Notes under the pieces: generated by a model
Told to the model about the DNA's origin: nothing
Database searches by the model: none
Seen by the model: the letters and a program-made list of their open reading frames with translations, nothing else
Translations under genes and position numbers: made by a program
Shown here: piece by piece, positions 1-7,873 of the stretch
How positions within the stretch are numbered: the first letter of the stretch is position 1
Layout of the letters: each line of letters starts with the position of its first letter
Assembly: GCA_910585935.1 (NCBI GenBank)
Contig: CAJUHN010000036.1
Span: 1 to 21,116 of the forward strand
Length of the DNA: 21,116 nucleotides
Reading direction: 5' to 3'
DNA from: an uncultured Lachnospiraceae bacterium
GTDB taxonomy: Bacteria; Bacillota; Clostridia; Lachnospirales; Lachnospiraceae

Positions 1-252
1 CTGAGCTGTTTTTAAAAATCTTGTTTTCTTCAGAAAAGTAAATGCTGTTGCCCTGGTAATCCCTTGATTTTTCTTTATTTTTTAATAATATATGTATTTA
101 TGCTTTGTAAATCCAGATATTGTTATCACTCTTTTTGCTCTTATCTGTTCTCATTTAGATATTATTTCCTTTATTATCTCACTTTTCTTTTCCTCAAATA
201 AAAAAAATCAAAATTCTCTTTCTATCTATACTCATCCTATTTTTTATTTTTC
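1..252. other. AT-rich stretch without a supported gene
   Basis: This stretch lies downstream of the minus-strand aminotransferase gene. It is very T-rich on the plus strand. The only open frame (92-349, plus) runs antisense into the aminotransferase, has no ribosome binding site and encodes an F/I/S-rich string typical of antisense reading. I see no convincing terminator hairpin and no RNA gene. Confidence 0.6.
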
Positions 253-1419
253 TTATTTCGATAGAATATATGAAATTCCTCTTTTCAAGCGTTTTAATCC
301 ATCTTTTAATACTTCCCGTGGACAAGCGATATTCATCCGGAGAAACTGACCACCATTTCCTCCATATTGATTTCCAGCAGAAAGATAAAGTCCTGTTGTT
401 TCTCGAAGAATTTTAGACAGTTCTGTCGCATTTTCTAAAATATTACTGCAATCTATCCATAAAAGATAAGTAGCCTCTAAAGGAACAGATTTTAATTCTG
501 GAAGTTCCTTTTTTAGAAAATCATTTACATATTTTTTATTTTCCTGTATATATTCTCTCAGTTCATCTAACCAAGCTTCCCCTTCACGAAAAGCGGCAAC
601 TGTTGCTTCTATAGCAAACGCATTTGGCTCTGCGACTTCATCTGTATTGAGAGCACGATTCACCTTATGACGTAGTGTTTCATTTGGAATTATAACCGCT
701 GCTGTCTGTAACCCTGCTATATTAAACGCTTTTGTAGGAGCAATACAAGTAATACTATTTTCTTTACACTTTTCAGAAACAGATGCAAAAGGAATATAAT
801 CATGTTCTGGAACAGTCAAATCACAATGTATTTCATCTGAAATAACAAGTACATGATGCTTCCAGCATAACTCTCCTATTCTCTCTAATGTTTCTCTATC
901 CCATATTTTTCCAATAGGATTGTGAGGATTACATAGAATCATCATTGTTGTTTGAGGTTCAGCCAGTTTTGCCTCTAATTCTTTAAAATCTATATGATAA
1001 ACCTCTCCATCATAAGATAATGGACTTTCTAAAACATGTCTTCCATTATTTATAATAGAATTAAAAAAAATATTATAGACTGGCGTCTGTATTAATATAT
1101 TTTCTCCCACAGTAGTCAATTTACGCACTGTGCTGGAAATAGCAGGAACAACTCCAGTGCAAAATATCAGCCATTCTTTCTGTATCTGAAAATTATGTCG
1201 TTCTCTCCACCAACTCATAATCGCCTGATTCCATTCCTCTGACACAATAGAATACCCAAAAATCCCATGTTCTACTCTCTTTTTTATAGCAGATAAAACT
1301 TCTGGCGCAGTCTGAAAATCCATATCAGCTACCCACATAGGCAATTCATATTCTGCTACATCCCATTTTAAAGAATTTGTATTTCTTCGATCTATCTGTA
1401 AATCAAAATCATATTTCAA
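253..1419 (-). CDS. MalY/PatB-family PLP-dependent aminotransferase / cystathionine beta-lyase
   Basis: This is a fold-type I pyridoxal-phosphate enzyme of the MalY/PatB branch. Family members carry out C-S beta-elimination on cystathionine or cysteine, or aminotransfer, in the cytosol. Visible motifs: RRNTNSLKWD near the N-terminus, PMWVADMDF (27-35), NPHNPIGK (164-171), SDEIHCD (194-200) with the aspartate that binds the pyridine nitrogen, APTKAFNIAG with the Schiff-base lysine at K230, and the carboxylate-binding arginine near R361. The 388-residue length is normal for the family. The start is a TTG with a GAGGAGG site about 8 nt upstream, and family proteins usually begin with the same MKYDFD-like sequence. 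It lies 34 nt after the DUF3737 gene and probably shares its transcript. The family is certain; the exact substrate cannot be read from sequence. Confidence 0.95.
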   Translation of the reverse strand: MKYDFDLQIDRRNTNSLKWDVAEYELPMWVADMDFQTAPEVLSAIKKRVEHGIFGYSIVSEEWNQAIMSWWRERHNFQIQKEWLIFCTGVVPAISSTVRKLTTVGENILIQTPVYNIFFNSIINNGRHVLESPLSYDGEVYHIDFKELEAKLAEPQTTMMILCNPHNPIGKIWDRETLERIGELCWKHHVLVISDEIHCDLTVPEHDYIPFASVSEKCKENSITCIAPTKAFNIAGLQTAAVIIPNETLRHKVNRALNTDEVAEPNAFAIEATVAAFREGEAWLDELREYIQENKKYVNDFLKKELPELKSVPLEATYLLWIDCSNILENATELSKILRETTGLYLSAGNQYGGNGGQFLRMNIACPREVLKDGLKRLKRGISYILSK

Positions 1420-1453
1420 TCTAGTTTCCTCCTCTCCATACTGCCTATCAAAA

Positions 1454-2317
1454 TTAGATTGCAGGTTTCATTTCTTCTTTACAAATAATTTTTGTTTTAT
1501 TTACATCCACTTTATCTTCTTCCATTATCAACTTTTCAATACGATCTGCCCGAATAATACCTCCCACTGGGTTTAAAACACTGTCAATTTTTCCATTGAT
1601 TTGGACATCTACTGTGGAATATTCAAAAGCTAGTGTTGTATTTAAAAGACGACAATTCTTCATAACAAGATTATCAATATAACACATTCCCTGAAGACTT
1701 TCAACTGTACAATTAATCAATGTCAAATTTTTTGCATTCCAGCCCAGATATTCTCCTGAAATAAAAGAATCATAAACTGTTACATTGTCGCTATTCCAGA
1801 AAGCATCTTTACACAACATTTTCGCATGATGAATCTCAACATTCTTCACTCCATCAAAAGAATAATTCCCTACCAAACTAAAATCCCGAATCACCATATT
1901 TTGACTATTCATAGCAAAATAATCTCCTTTTGCTGTCACTTGTTCCATTTCAATCCCATCACAATTCCACAGTGTTTCCGATGCGTTTGGAAATGACACG
2001 TTTTTTAATGCGATTTTATTAGAACAGCGAAAGTTCTTTGGGGCTTCTATTATACTGTCTTCCATAGAAATATTCTCTGTATACCAAACACCAGCACGAG
2101 CCATTTCAAAAAATGTACAGTTTTTTAATGTGATATTCTTACTATACCATAATGGATATTTCCACTTAAACATACTTTCATATAATTCAATATTACAACT
2201 TTCTTTTAATGGGGATTCTCCATCTGTAAAAATAGTATCAAAAATTTGCAAATTTTCTCCCTGAAAGAGTGCTCTTTCACCTGTTAAAAATCCTTGTCTG
2301 ATTTCTTGTTTCTCCAT
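1454..2317 (-). CDS. DUF3737 family protein (parallel beta-helix type)
   Basis: The 287-residue product opens with the family-typical stretch IRQGFLTGERALF. It continues as short repeated strands such as LKNCTFFEMARAG and MEDSIIEAPKNFR, with the regular N/C-D/T-S/F-I/V spacing expected of a right-handed parallel beta-helix. DUF3737 proteins are common in Firmicutes; their function is unknown to me, and a carbohydrate-related role is only a guess. There is no signal peptide or membrane segment, so it should be cytosolic. The ATG start has an AAGGAG site 9-10 nt upstream. The aminotransferase follows 34 nt downstream, so the two are likely co-transcribed. Confidence 0.85.
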   Translation of the reverse strand: MEKQEIRQGFLTGERALFQGENLQIFDTIFTDGESPLKESCNIELYESMFKWKYPLWYSKNITLKNCTFFEMARAGVWYTENISMEDSIIEAPKNFRCSNKIALKNVSFPNASETLWNCDGIEMEQVTAKGDYFAMNSQNMVIRDFSLVGNYSFDGVKNVEIHHAKMLCKDAFWNSDNVTVYDSFISGEYLGWNAKNLTLINCTVESLQGMCYIDNLVMKNCRLLNTTLAFEYSTVDVQINGKIDSVLNPVGGIIRADRIEKLIMEEDKVDVNKTKIICKEEMKPAI

Positions 2318-2621
2318 ATTCTCTTACTCCTTTTACATCTTTATTTTAAGTATTTTTATCACTATACCTCTTTTGTTCTAACCCACTCCTCATCTTTTCT
2401 TTCATAGATACTTATCAGAATAATTCTTATCTGCCTTATATATCGTCATGATTTCATTCTACAATTAACTATTATAATTCTTCTTCTGTAAAATATCAAA
2501 TACCTATAAAATTCTATATTTTTTCTCTATACTTTTCAATATAATTCTCTATTTTCAAAATCCAGAAATCATGTATCAAAAAAAATATGAATAAGTATCT
2601 GGCAGTTAATCTATAAAAAAA
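2318..2621. other. Intergenic region with no gene seen
   Basis: This AT-rich gap separates the minus-strand DUF3737 gene from plus-strand reading frames. It must hold the promoter of the DUF3737 pair; a TATAGT box lies about 50 nt before the DUF3737 start, but no good -35 partner is visible. On the plus strand a TATAAT box lies just beyond the gap (about 2629) with a poor -35. No RNA gene or repeat was seen. Confidence 0.4.
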
Positions 2622-2843
2622 TTGACCGATATAATACATGAGTTAGAAAGAAATATAGCCATGGATGGCATGAGTGATAGACAATTTCTCTATTATTCAT
2701 GCTTTTTTCTTCTCAAAATTGCAGAAATAGGGGCGCTCCGGCAAGACGTATTCCATCGAAGCCGCGCTTTCGCTCCGTTCCAGACTTATGGAATACGTCT
2801 TGCCTCCGCTAGTTCGTTGGCTGTTCTACTTTTTGAAAAGTGA
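2622..2843 (+). pseudogene. Doubtful small ORF carrying hairpin element copy 1
   Basis: This is a 73-codon frame from TTG without a ribosome binding site. The first ~37 codons (MTDIIHELERN, then MSDRQFLYYSC) look like ordinary coding sequence with normal amino-acid usage. The second half is translated straight from hairpin element copy 1 (2740-2804) and its conserved flanks, and ends just after them. The simplest reading is a gene fragment, or the 5' end of a small gene, interrupted by the element. The part downstream of the element has no matching continuation. I do not recognise the N-terminal fragment and consider an intact protein product unlikely. Confidence 0.3.
2740..2804 (+). repeat. 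Hairpin element copy 1 (internally deleted)
   Basis: This is a perfect 17-bp inverted repeat, GGCAAGACGTATTCCAT at 2740-2756 and its complement at 2788-2804, closing a 31-nt loop. The loop carries the element's conserved 5' core, GCGCTTTCGCTCCGTT followed by CCAGAC. The rest of the core seen in copies 2-4 is missing, as if deleted between CCAGAC and the distal arm. The stem resembles copy 4 but differs at several positions where both arms changed together. Flanks also match copy 4: the sequence CGCTAG...GTTGGCTGTTCTA follows the 3' arm in both. Confidence 0.85.
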
Positions 2844-2975
2844 AACTTGCGATAATCTATGAAGTTTCCATGAGGGGATACAGGGAATAGATATTCAGAA
2901 AGGTCAGTAGTTCTATGAGATTCAGAATTTTGCAATCATCTAATTACAGAAAATGAGAAAGGAGCAAATATCAAT

Positions 2976-3704
2976 ATGTTAATAGAAAGAACCAGTTCTA
3001 ATAGGAATACTATATACGAAAAAATGATCACCATTAGAAATCAAATAAAACGAGCAGTACCTGAAAACTCGGAAAATAAAGAATGTACGATACTATTCGG
3101 TCAAAAGATGCAAACTCTTATAGATGTTTCTGGAAATAAAGCATTAGAGAGTATAGCTCAAAAACGTGCAGCACAAATAGATAACTGTCCATATGCAGAG
3201 ATGATCGATCCTGAAACAGGAGTGATTTCTTATAATGGGGTAGTATTTATACCGGATTCACAAAAAAATGCCATTTGCTTAGGCGATATGAGTAATGAAG
3301 ACAATATATTGACAATTCCGTTGAGCAAAGGAGGAAGTCTTAGAGTGAATCGTAATAATATTGATCAGCTTGGAAAAGCGATTGATATGTTTTCTCCAGA
3401 AGATATCCGCCGAATCATGGAAGCGATTTCTCTAGATGCAAAAGTACAGAAAGAAAAAGCAGAAATCGAAGAGAGTAAATTTGAAGTAGGAAGGAAAATG
3501 ACCGCTTCAAATTCTTTAGAGCGAAAAACAGATATAAACTCCAACACACAATATTCAGAAGAAAATAAAAAAATATCAAATACGATAAAAAATATTTCTT
3601 GGGCTATGAAACAAACATGGGAAAAAGCCAAAATCAGCTATGAATATCAGGAAGAACTAGCTCTATCTTTTCATAAAAATGAAGATAAGAAAATAGGATT
3701 ATAA
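2976..3704 (+). CDS. Hypothetical protein (unknown family, Clostridia)
   Basis: This 242-residue soluble protein has no signal peptide and no membrane segment. The ATG has an AAAGGAG site about 10 nt upstream. The central part (about residues 70-150) is the best ordered: ETGVISYNGVVF, AICLGDMSNED, LTIPLSKGGSLRVNR and MFSPEDIRRIMEAISLD. It reads as a beta-rich domain followed by helices. The last ~90 residues are charged and helical, possibly coiled-coil. I have the impression of a recurrent clostridial family of unknown function with this SYNGVxF...ICLGDMS signature, but cannot name a domain. It is one of the few plus-strand genes, so it is separate from the minus-strand effector modules, and it lies just downstream of hairpin element copy 1. 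Confidence 0.8.
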   Translation: MLIERTSSNRNTIYEKMITIRNQIKRAVPENSENKECTILFGQKMQTLIDVSGNKALESIAQKRAAQIDNCPYAEMIDPETGVISYNGVVFIPDSQKNAICLGDMSNEDNILTIPLSKGGSLRVNRNNIDQLGKAIDMFSPEDIRRIMEAISLDAKVQKEKAEIEESKFEVGRKMTASNSLERKTDINSNTQYSEENKKISNTIKNISWAMKQTWEKAKISYEYQEELALSFHKNEDKKIGL

Positions 3705-3778
3705 AACAAAAGTTTATTCCTGAAGAAAACGCTTTCACCGAAACGAGGCTTCGCTTTTTTTCCTTAAAAGACTATACA

Positions 3779-3820
3779 GCCCTAAATTCATAATATTTTA
3801 TGAAATCGTGAATTTAGGGC
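3779..3820. terminator. Perfect 12-bp inverted repeat between convergent genes
   Basis: GCCCTAAATTCA at 3779-3790 pairs perfectly with its complement at 3809-3820 around an 18-nt AT-rich loop. It sits between the plus-strand 2976 gene and the minus-strand 3861 gene, which converge, as expected for a shared terminator. Neither side carries a strong T-run, so termination is inferred mainly from position. A second possible stop for the plus-strand gene is the short CGAA...TTCG stem followed by T7 near 3738-3761. Confidence 0.4.
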
Positions 3821-3860
3821 AGATATCTGTCAAACTGTTATTACTCTTTTCTAATTTTAC

Positions 3861-4598
3861 CTAACTTTCCTGTTTTCTTATTTTAGATATCAATAACATC
3901 ATGCCTACACTCAATACAGAAAATACCACCGCCGATATTCCAAATCGTAAGAAAAATACCTTTTGTTCTGCTTTTTTATGCCAATCATCTTCTATCGTAT
4001 AAAGATAATATTTTGTAATTATCTCATATTCCTCATTTATTTTCTCTAAATACCCTTCTGCTTCTGCCGGAATCTGGCATTTTATCCCTATTGGAAGCAA
4101 TACCTCTTTTCCTTCTTTTATTTTTTTTGCATCTCTTTCTTCCATTATTACTGGAATATAAGAATCATCTGCTAATCGTACTAAATAGTATTCATAATAA
4201 TTCTCTAAAGCCAATAATGGATTTGTTACAATAAGCGGATTATGAGTGGAAGAAGTTCTCAACCTTCCTGTTGATGTTCTAACTTTTCTCGTTTCTGTTT
4301 CCTTTATCCAATTTTTTCTTTGATAAATTTGTGTAGGAATCAGTTCATCTGCTAATATTGTGACATATTCCTTATAAGAAAGAGAAAGAAACTCTTCTGC
4401 CGTTGTCACCCTTGGAATATCACTCCCTGCCTTTAAACCAATATAATTATCCTTTGTTTTCTCTTCTATATCTTTTACACTGATTTCTTTTTCCGACCTT
4501 TTCAGCCAATTTTCTGGATGCACAGAAAAATATACTATACCTCCTATAATAAGAGAAATAATTACAATCATATAAGATAATACCTTGTTTCTTAACAT
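3861..4598 (-). CDS. Two-TM membrane protein, possible immunity protein of module A
   Basis: The product has 245 residues. A membrane segment at about 7-26 (VLSYMIVIISLIIGGIVYF) is followed by a ~190-residue hydrophilic region and a second segment near 217-238 (FGISAVVFSVLSVGMMLL), ending in a short basic tail KIRKQES. Both termini should be cytosolic, with the middle domain outside. The ATG start has a GAGGAG site 9 nt upstream. It is the last gene of module A, 45 nt after the papain-like protease. A membrane-anchored extracytoplasmic domain next to a cell-wall hydrolase and a protease would suit an immunity protein acting outside the membrane, but this is inference from position and topology. 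I recognise no family. Confidence 0.75.
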   Translation of the reverse strand: MLRNKVLSYMIVIISLIIGGIVYFSVHPENWLKRSEKEISVKDIEEKTKDNYIGLKAGSDIPRVTTAEEFLSLSYKEYVTILADELIPTQIYQRKNWIKETETRKVRTSTGRLRTSSTHNPLIVTNPLLALENYYEYYLVRLADDSYIPVIMEERDAKKIKEGKEVLLPIGIKCQIPAEAEGYLEKINEEYEIITKYYLYTIEDDWHKKAEQKVFFLRFGISAVVFSVLSVGMMLLISKIRKQES

Positions 4599-4643
4599 TA
4601 TTTACTCTCCTCTTTCCCTCCAATTTTTATTTTTTTCTACCTA

Positions 4644-5402
4644 TCACTTTTTTAATATCTTTCTAATATCGCTTTCCCTGAAATCATATTTTTTCTCTTC
4701 TACGAATTGTATCCATTTTACAATCCCTTTTCCTAGTTCTATGTAAAATCCTTTTTCAAAAATATCTTCTATCTTTTCTTCTATTATCATTCCATTCCAT
4801 GGGTCATATAAATAAGCTTCCTTTCTTTTTATTTCCAATAAAACCATAGTATGATATATCTGCTTTTCCTCTAACACTACATTAACTAAAATATATTCTT
4901 TTCTCTTCAATACTTTCATTATCTCTTCTTTATATTGATGAAAAATACTTTCTTCTTCCTGATAATACCCTAAATTCTCTATCTCTATCTCTTTACAAAA
5001 AATATCACCTGTAATTACATATTTTATTCCTCTCTCTTTTGCCTCATCATCTCCTGCTATATCCCCTTCATATCCTATTCCTACACCTGTATTTGCATTT
5101 GCCACAATCGCCCTTTGCCAGCCATCTATTGTAAAATACCCCTCTTTCTTTCCAACAGCCTCTACTCTAATCCCCTTTTCATCCTTTGTAAATATCCCTT
5201 TTTCATACTCTTCCGAAGATATTTCCCCTACTTTATCCTCGCTCTCATTTTCTTTTAAAATAGAAAATTTCCATTTTGGATGCCTTTTCTTATATTGTTC
5301 TCCCACGATTCTACAGGCGACCGCCCAACACCATTGCGTTCTATTTTGAATATATGGCTGTGGTTTTATAAAAAAATCATTTTCCAAAATTATTTCCTCC
5401 AT
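4644..5402 (-). CDS. Papain-like cysteine protease (C39/AvrRpt2-like), putative effector
   Basis: The N-terminus PQPYIQNRTQWCWAVAC carries the Q-x5-C-W-A motif of papain-fold enzymes: Q19 as oxyanion-hole glutamine and C25 as nucleophile. H184 (IYHTMVLLE) and D200 (YLYDPWNG) complete a plausible triad in the correct order and spacing for C39/AvrRpt2-like bacterial peptidases. There is no signal peptide, so export would need a machine such as the spike encoded just upstream. The frame overlaps the end of the PAAR-lysozyme gene by 13 nt. The listed ATG lacks a ribosome binding site. A TTG at 5387 (codon 6) has GGAGG 7 nt upstream and starts just after the upstream stop, so it may be the true start. 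It may act as toxin, maturation protease or cargo; toxin is my preferred inference. Confidence 0.8.
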   Translation of the reverse strand: MEEIILENDFFIKPQPYIQNRTQWCWAVACRIVGEQYKKRHPKWKFSILKENESEDKVGEISSEEYEKGIFTKDEKGIRVEAVGKKEGYFTIDGWQRAIVANANTGVGIGYEGDIAGDDEAKERGIKYVITGDIFCKEIEIENLGYYQEEESIFHQYKEEIMKVLKRKEYILVNVVLEEKQIYHTMVLLEIKRKEAYLYDPWNGMIIEEKIEDIFEKGFYIELGKGIVKWIQFVEEKKYDFRESDIRKILKK

Positions 5403-7000
5403 CCATTCACATTTCTAAATATTTCTTTCTCTTCTTTCTTCTCTTTCTCTTCTCTCTTCTCCTTCTCTTCTTTCTTCTTCTCTTCTCTCTCCTCCTTCTC
5501 TTCTTTCTTCTTCTCTTCTTTCTTCTTCTCTTCTTTCTTCTCTTTCTCTTCTCCTTCCCTTCCCTCTTTCTCTTTGGTATCCTTTTCCGAATTTTCCATC
5601 GCCCTATACCATTCCAAAGCTTTATCAATTCTAGGTTTTTGCTTTTCACTCGTCTTATATCCAGATGGCTTTTCATATTTTGTACAAATATCTATTGCTG
5701 CCTGTTTCACCTTTATTTCATTGTCTTTTTTTTCATTATTCTCCTTCCAATTAGAATAAACCTTTTTATATGTATTAGTCAATTCATATGTCATAAATTC
5801 CATCTCTACTTTGATACATTGATCTTCCGTCGGATAACTTCCTTTCGGACATTCTTTTTCATACATCTCAATTAACTTTGATATTCTATCAGGATCTGTC
5901 CACTGTACACAGCCAAAACCGAACCTATGGGTTTTGCTGAATTCACAGCTTCCTTGTAAATTCGTCAATGCATCTATTCCAACTTGTGAAATCTTTTTCC
6001 CCGATACTTCTTTATATTCATGCTCATCATCCATATGTACTAAATATGATGGTTTATTTGATTTATAAGCAGAAGATTCAAAAAGCCCGAATTTTCCTTC
6101 ATTATATACATTTCCCACTACTCCTGCAATAAACTCTCTTTCAAAACCAGCCTCTTCCAACGTCTGTGTTATCCACCTTCCTGCTTTTATCTTACTTTCA
6201 TCCCACTTTCCTGTTGGAGTAATAGAAGCATATTTCGGATCTAATACTTTTGTACCGTGCTTATTCCCTTTTCCTCCATATTTATGTAATAACTTACAAT
6301 CGTCCTTGGAACATCCATCTTTTTTAGGTTCATCCTCATTCGTTTGACTCTGTCCAGATTCTTTTGGCTGAATTAAACCTCCATATTTACAAACCAAAAA
6401 TGATCCTACTGTAACAGTCGCTCTTCCTTTTACTTTTTCTCCCTTTTCTGCTGCACTTCTGTCACTGGGATCTTTTTCTCCATTATCTACTATCCTAGTT
6501 TCATCATAAGTATCCATCCAAGTTCCTATAATAATAGGTTGACATTTTTTCCCCGGCTGTGTATTTCCCGTTGTCCCATCTTTACTATTTTCCGGTGTCT
6601 TTACACACATAATATTCGGTCCTGGAGGCATATCTGGACCAACAGGAGAACACACTCCAAACCAAGTGATATTTTCTGTTTCTCCTGCCACACAATCCCA
6701 TTCATGTACTACAGGATGTTCTCCAATATATACTCCATGACATTTGGATAAATTCAAATGTCTGATATGTGTTCCATTAGAACAGATTAATTTCGCCCCT
6801 CTTACTAAATACTCTAAACTTTTTGTTTCGCTATGATTCGCGAGATATTCCTTGATTTTTTCTTCTTGCTTTTTCTCATCCTTCTCATTTTTTCCTTTTT
6901 CTTCATCTACTTTTCCCTGCATACTCTTTAAAAGTTCTCCTGCCTTTTGATCAGAATCTTTTAATTTTATTTGTTCTTGTACCTTCTCTGCACCTGTCAT
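5390..7000 (-). CDS. PAAR-like (DUF4280) spike-tip protein fused to phage-tail lysozyme domain
   Basis: Residues are counted from the GTG two codons upstream of the listed start. Residues 1-60 are a charged helical leader. About 65-210 is a DUF4280 PAAR-like domain (LVRGAKLICSNG, CSPVGPDMPPGPNIMC, ATVTVGSFLVCKYGG), which sharpens the spike tip of contractile injection systems. About 270-468 is a phage-tail-lysozyme-type peptidoglycan hydrolase: GVVGNVYNEGKFG with likely catalytic E303, and FGFGCVQWTDPDR. Residues 472-528 are almost only K, E, R and G, encoded by a 154-nt pure purine run. The ATG at 7000 is preferred to the GTG at 7006: AAGGAG lies 9 nt before the ATG but only about 3 nt before the GTG. 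The start lies inside the Imm11-like gene and the end overlaps the protease gene, so the three are translationally coupled. Confidence 0.85.
   Translation of the reverse strand: MTGAEKVQEQIKLKDSDQKAGELLKSMQGKVDEEKGKNEKDEKKQEEKIKEYLANHSETKSLEYLVRGAKLICSNGTHIRHLNLSKCHGVYIGEHPVVHEWDCVAGETENITWFGVCSPVGPDMPPGPNIMCVKTPENSKDGTTGNTQPGKKCQPIIIGTWMDTYDETRIVDNGEKDPSDRSAAEKGEKVKGRATVTVGSFLVCKYGGLIQPKESGQSQTNEDEPKKDGCSKDDCKLLHKYGGKGNKHGTKVLDPKYASITPTGKWDESKIKAGRWITQTLEEAGFEREFIAGVVGNVYNEGKFGLFESSAYKSNKPSYLVHMDDEHEYKEVSGKKISQVGIDALTNLQGSCEFSKTHRFGFGCVQWTDPDRISKLIEMYEKECPKGSYPTEDQCIKVEMEFMTYELTNTYKKVYSNWKENNEKKDNEIKVKQAAIDICTKYEKPSGYKTSEKQKPRIDKALEWYRAMENSEKDTKEKEGREGEEKEKKEEKKKEEKKKEEKEEREEKKKEEKEKREEKEKKEEKEIFRNVNGWRK
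5422..5575 (-). repeat. 154-nt uninterrupted purine (coding) / pyrimidine (plus strand) tract
   Basis: Every base from 5422 to 5575 is C or T on the plus strand, hence A or G on the coding strand. It consists of degenerate GAAGAAGAAAAAGAG-like units and encodes the K/E/R/G-only tail of the PAAR-lysozyme protein. Such tracts are prone to replication slippage and can form triplex DNA. Changes in multiples of three would alter tail length; others would shift the frame into the overlapping protease start region. Confidence 0.95.
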
Positions 7001-7547
7001 CAGCACTCTCTCCTTCTTCTGCTTCTATCTCTACTTCTACTAATCCAACCCCAACCGTTCCTCTTTTTAAAATACTTTCTACAACCTCTAAATTTCCTGC
7101 TATATAACTATCAGAATTTATTCCTGCTATCTTAAAAATAGCATGTCCTTCTATCTTAGACTGCAAAAAAACAGCCTGATGAATAAAACTTCTATCAAGA
7201 TTAAGCCGACTACTTTTTGATAAACATTCCACTTCTGGCAATATAGGAAGAAAATATCGTTTGCATTTTTCATACTTCGGATCTAAAAGTATCACCTCTT
7301 TATATATCACCCCTTTTTCATACATACATATCACATCTTTCACTATATCAGACACCAAAAAAAATGGATCTGATATAATATCAGTAAATATAGTATTTGG
7401 ATTATCCCTGATAAAAAAAAGCTCTCGTTTCGGCAATTTATAAGCACTCTGCGGATGAATATTTCTCTTATCTATCTTTTCATACCAATTTATAATATTC
7501 GGACTGGTTGTATAAATAGAATCTGTCTTTAATAAAAAATATTTCAT
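6951..7547 (-). CDS. Imm11-like (DUF1629-type) protein of the effector module
   Basis: This 198-residue protein begins MKYFLLKTDSIYTTSPNI. Its C-terminal half contains GHAIFKIAGINSDSYIAGN followed by LEVVESILKRGTVGVGLVEVE. That matches my recollection of the Imm11/DUF1629 pattern (IF+I-G ... hydrophobic ... SE-hE-hh---h-GhhF-Eh). Proteins of this type often sit next to PAAR-like or lysozyme-bearing toxins, where they are annotated as immunity proteins, though an adaptor role is possible. The last 16 codons overlap the start of the PAAR-lysozyme gene in another frame, a coupling arrangement. An AAAGGA site lies about 15 nt before the ATG, rather far. Upstream is hairpin element copy 2, so this is the first gene of module A. 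Confidence 0.6.
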   Translation of the reverse strand: MKYFLLKTDSIYTTSPNIINWYEKIDKRNIHPQSAYKLPKRELFFIRDNPNTIFTDIISDPFFLVSDIVKDVICMYEKGVIYKEVILLDPKYEKCKRYFLPILPEVECLSKSSRLNLDRSFIHQAVFLQSKIEGHAIFKIAGINSDSYIAGNLEVVESILKRGTVGVGLVEVEIEAEEGESADDRCREGTRTNKIKRF

Positions 7548-7594
7548 TCTTAACTTTTAACTTCCTTTCTAAACTATTCCGTTATGAATATTAC

Positions 7595-7733
7595 GAATAT
7601 AAGTTATCCTATAAGAACGCGCTCCCGCTCCGTTCCAGACGTAATGGATACTAAATTCGCAGCTCCGCCCCTTGCGGAACTGCTCATTAAGTACCAACGT
7701 CCTCCAAGGGTTCTTCTAGGATAACTTATATTC
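7595..7733 (+). repeat. Hairpin element copy 2 (full length)
   Basis: The basal stem is 24 bp with one mismatch: GAATATAAGTTATCC... at 7595-7618 and its complement at 7710-7733. Inside is the conserved 5' core (GCGCTCCCGCTCCGTT, CCAGACGTAATGG, TACTAAATTCGCA), then a variable apical hairpin (GCAGCTCCGC...GCGGAACTGC), then the conserved 3' core (TGCTCATTAAGTACCAACG, TCCAAGG). The two core strands pair partly with each other through CAGACGT/ACGTC and GGTACT/AGTACC types. It lies upstream of the Imm11-like gene and faces copy 3 in opposite orientation. Confidence 0.9.
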
Positions 7734-7873
7734 TAAGCCAACCATATGACTATTCCACCCTCCCTTTCCCCAAACTAACACAATCCACTCCCCTATCACA
7801 CAAATCCTTACCTATCACTTTTACGAAAAAATCTCACACCACTAACTATAATCCTTGCCCAGCCAAAAAAGTA

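Noticed and set aside
92..349. 85-codon plus-strand ORF at the left edge
   Set aside because: It runs antisense into the aminotransferase gene and lacks a ribosome binding site.
5390..5402. Programmed frameshift fusing the PAAR-lysozyme and the protease
   Set aside because: No slippery heptamer or pseudoknot is seen at the overlap. Each gene has its own plausible start, so simple translational coupling is enough.
5280..5759. 159-codon plus-strand ORF rich in S and F, and an 89-codon K/R-rich minus-strand ORF at 5407-5676
   Set aside because: Both are translations of the purine/pyrimidine tract in other frames and have no ribosome binding site. The PAAR-lysozyme frame continues through the tract with recognisable domains upstream.
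7595..7733. Hairpin elements as ordinary intrinsic terminators
   Set aside because: Stems of 24-30 bp with a ~90-nt conserved insert and no following T-run do not fit. Copy 2 also stands upstream of a gene.
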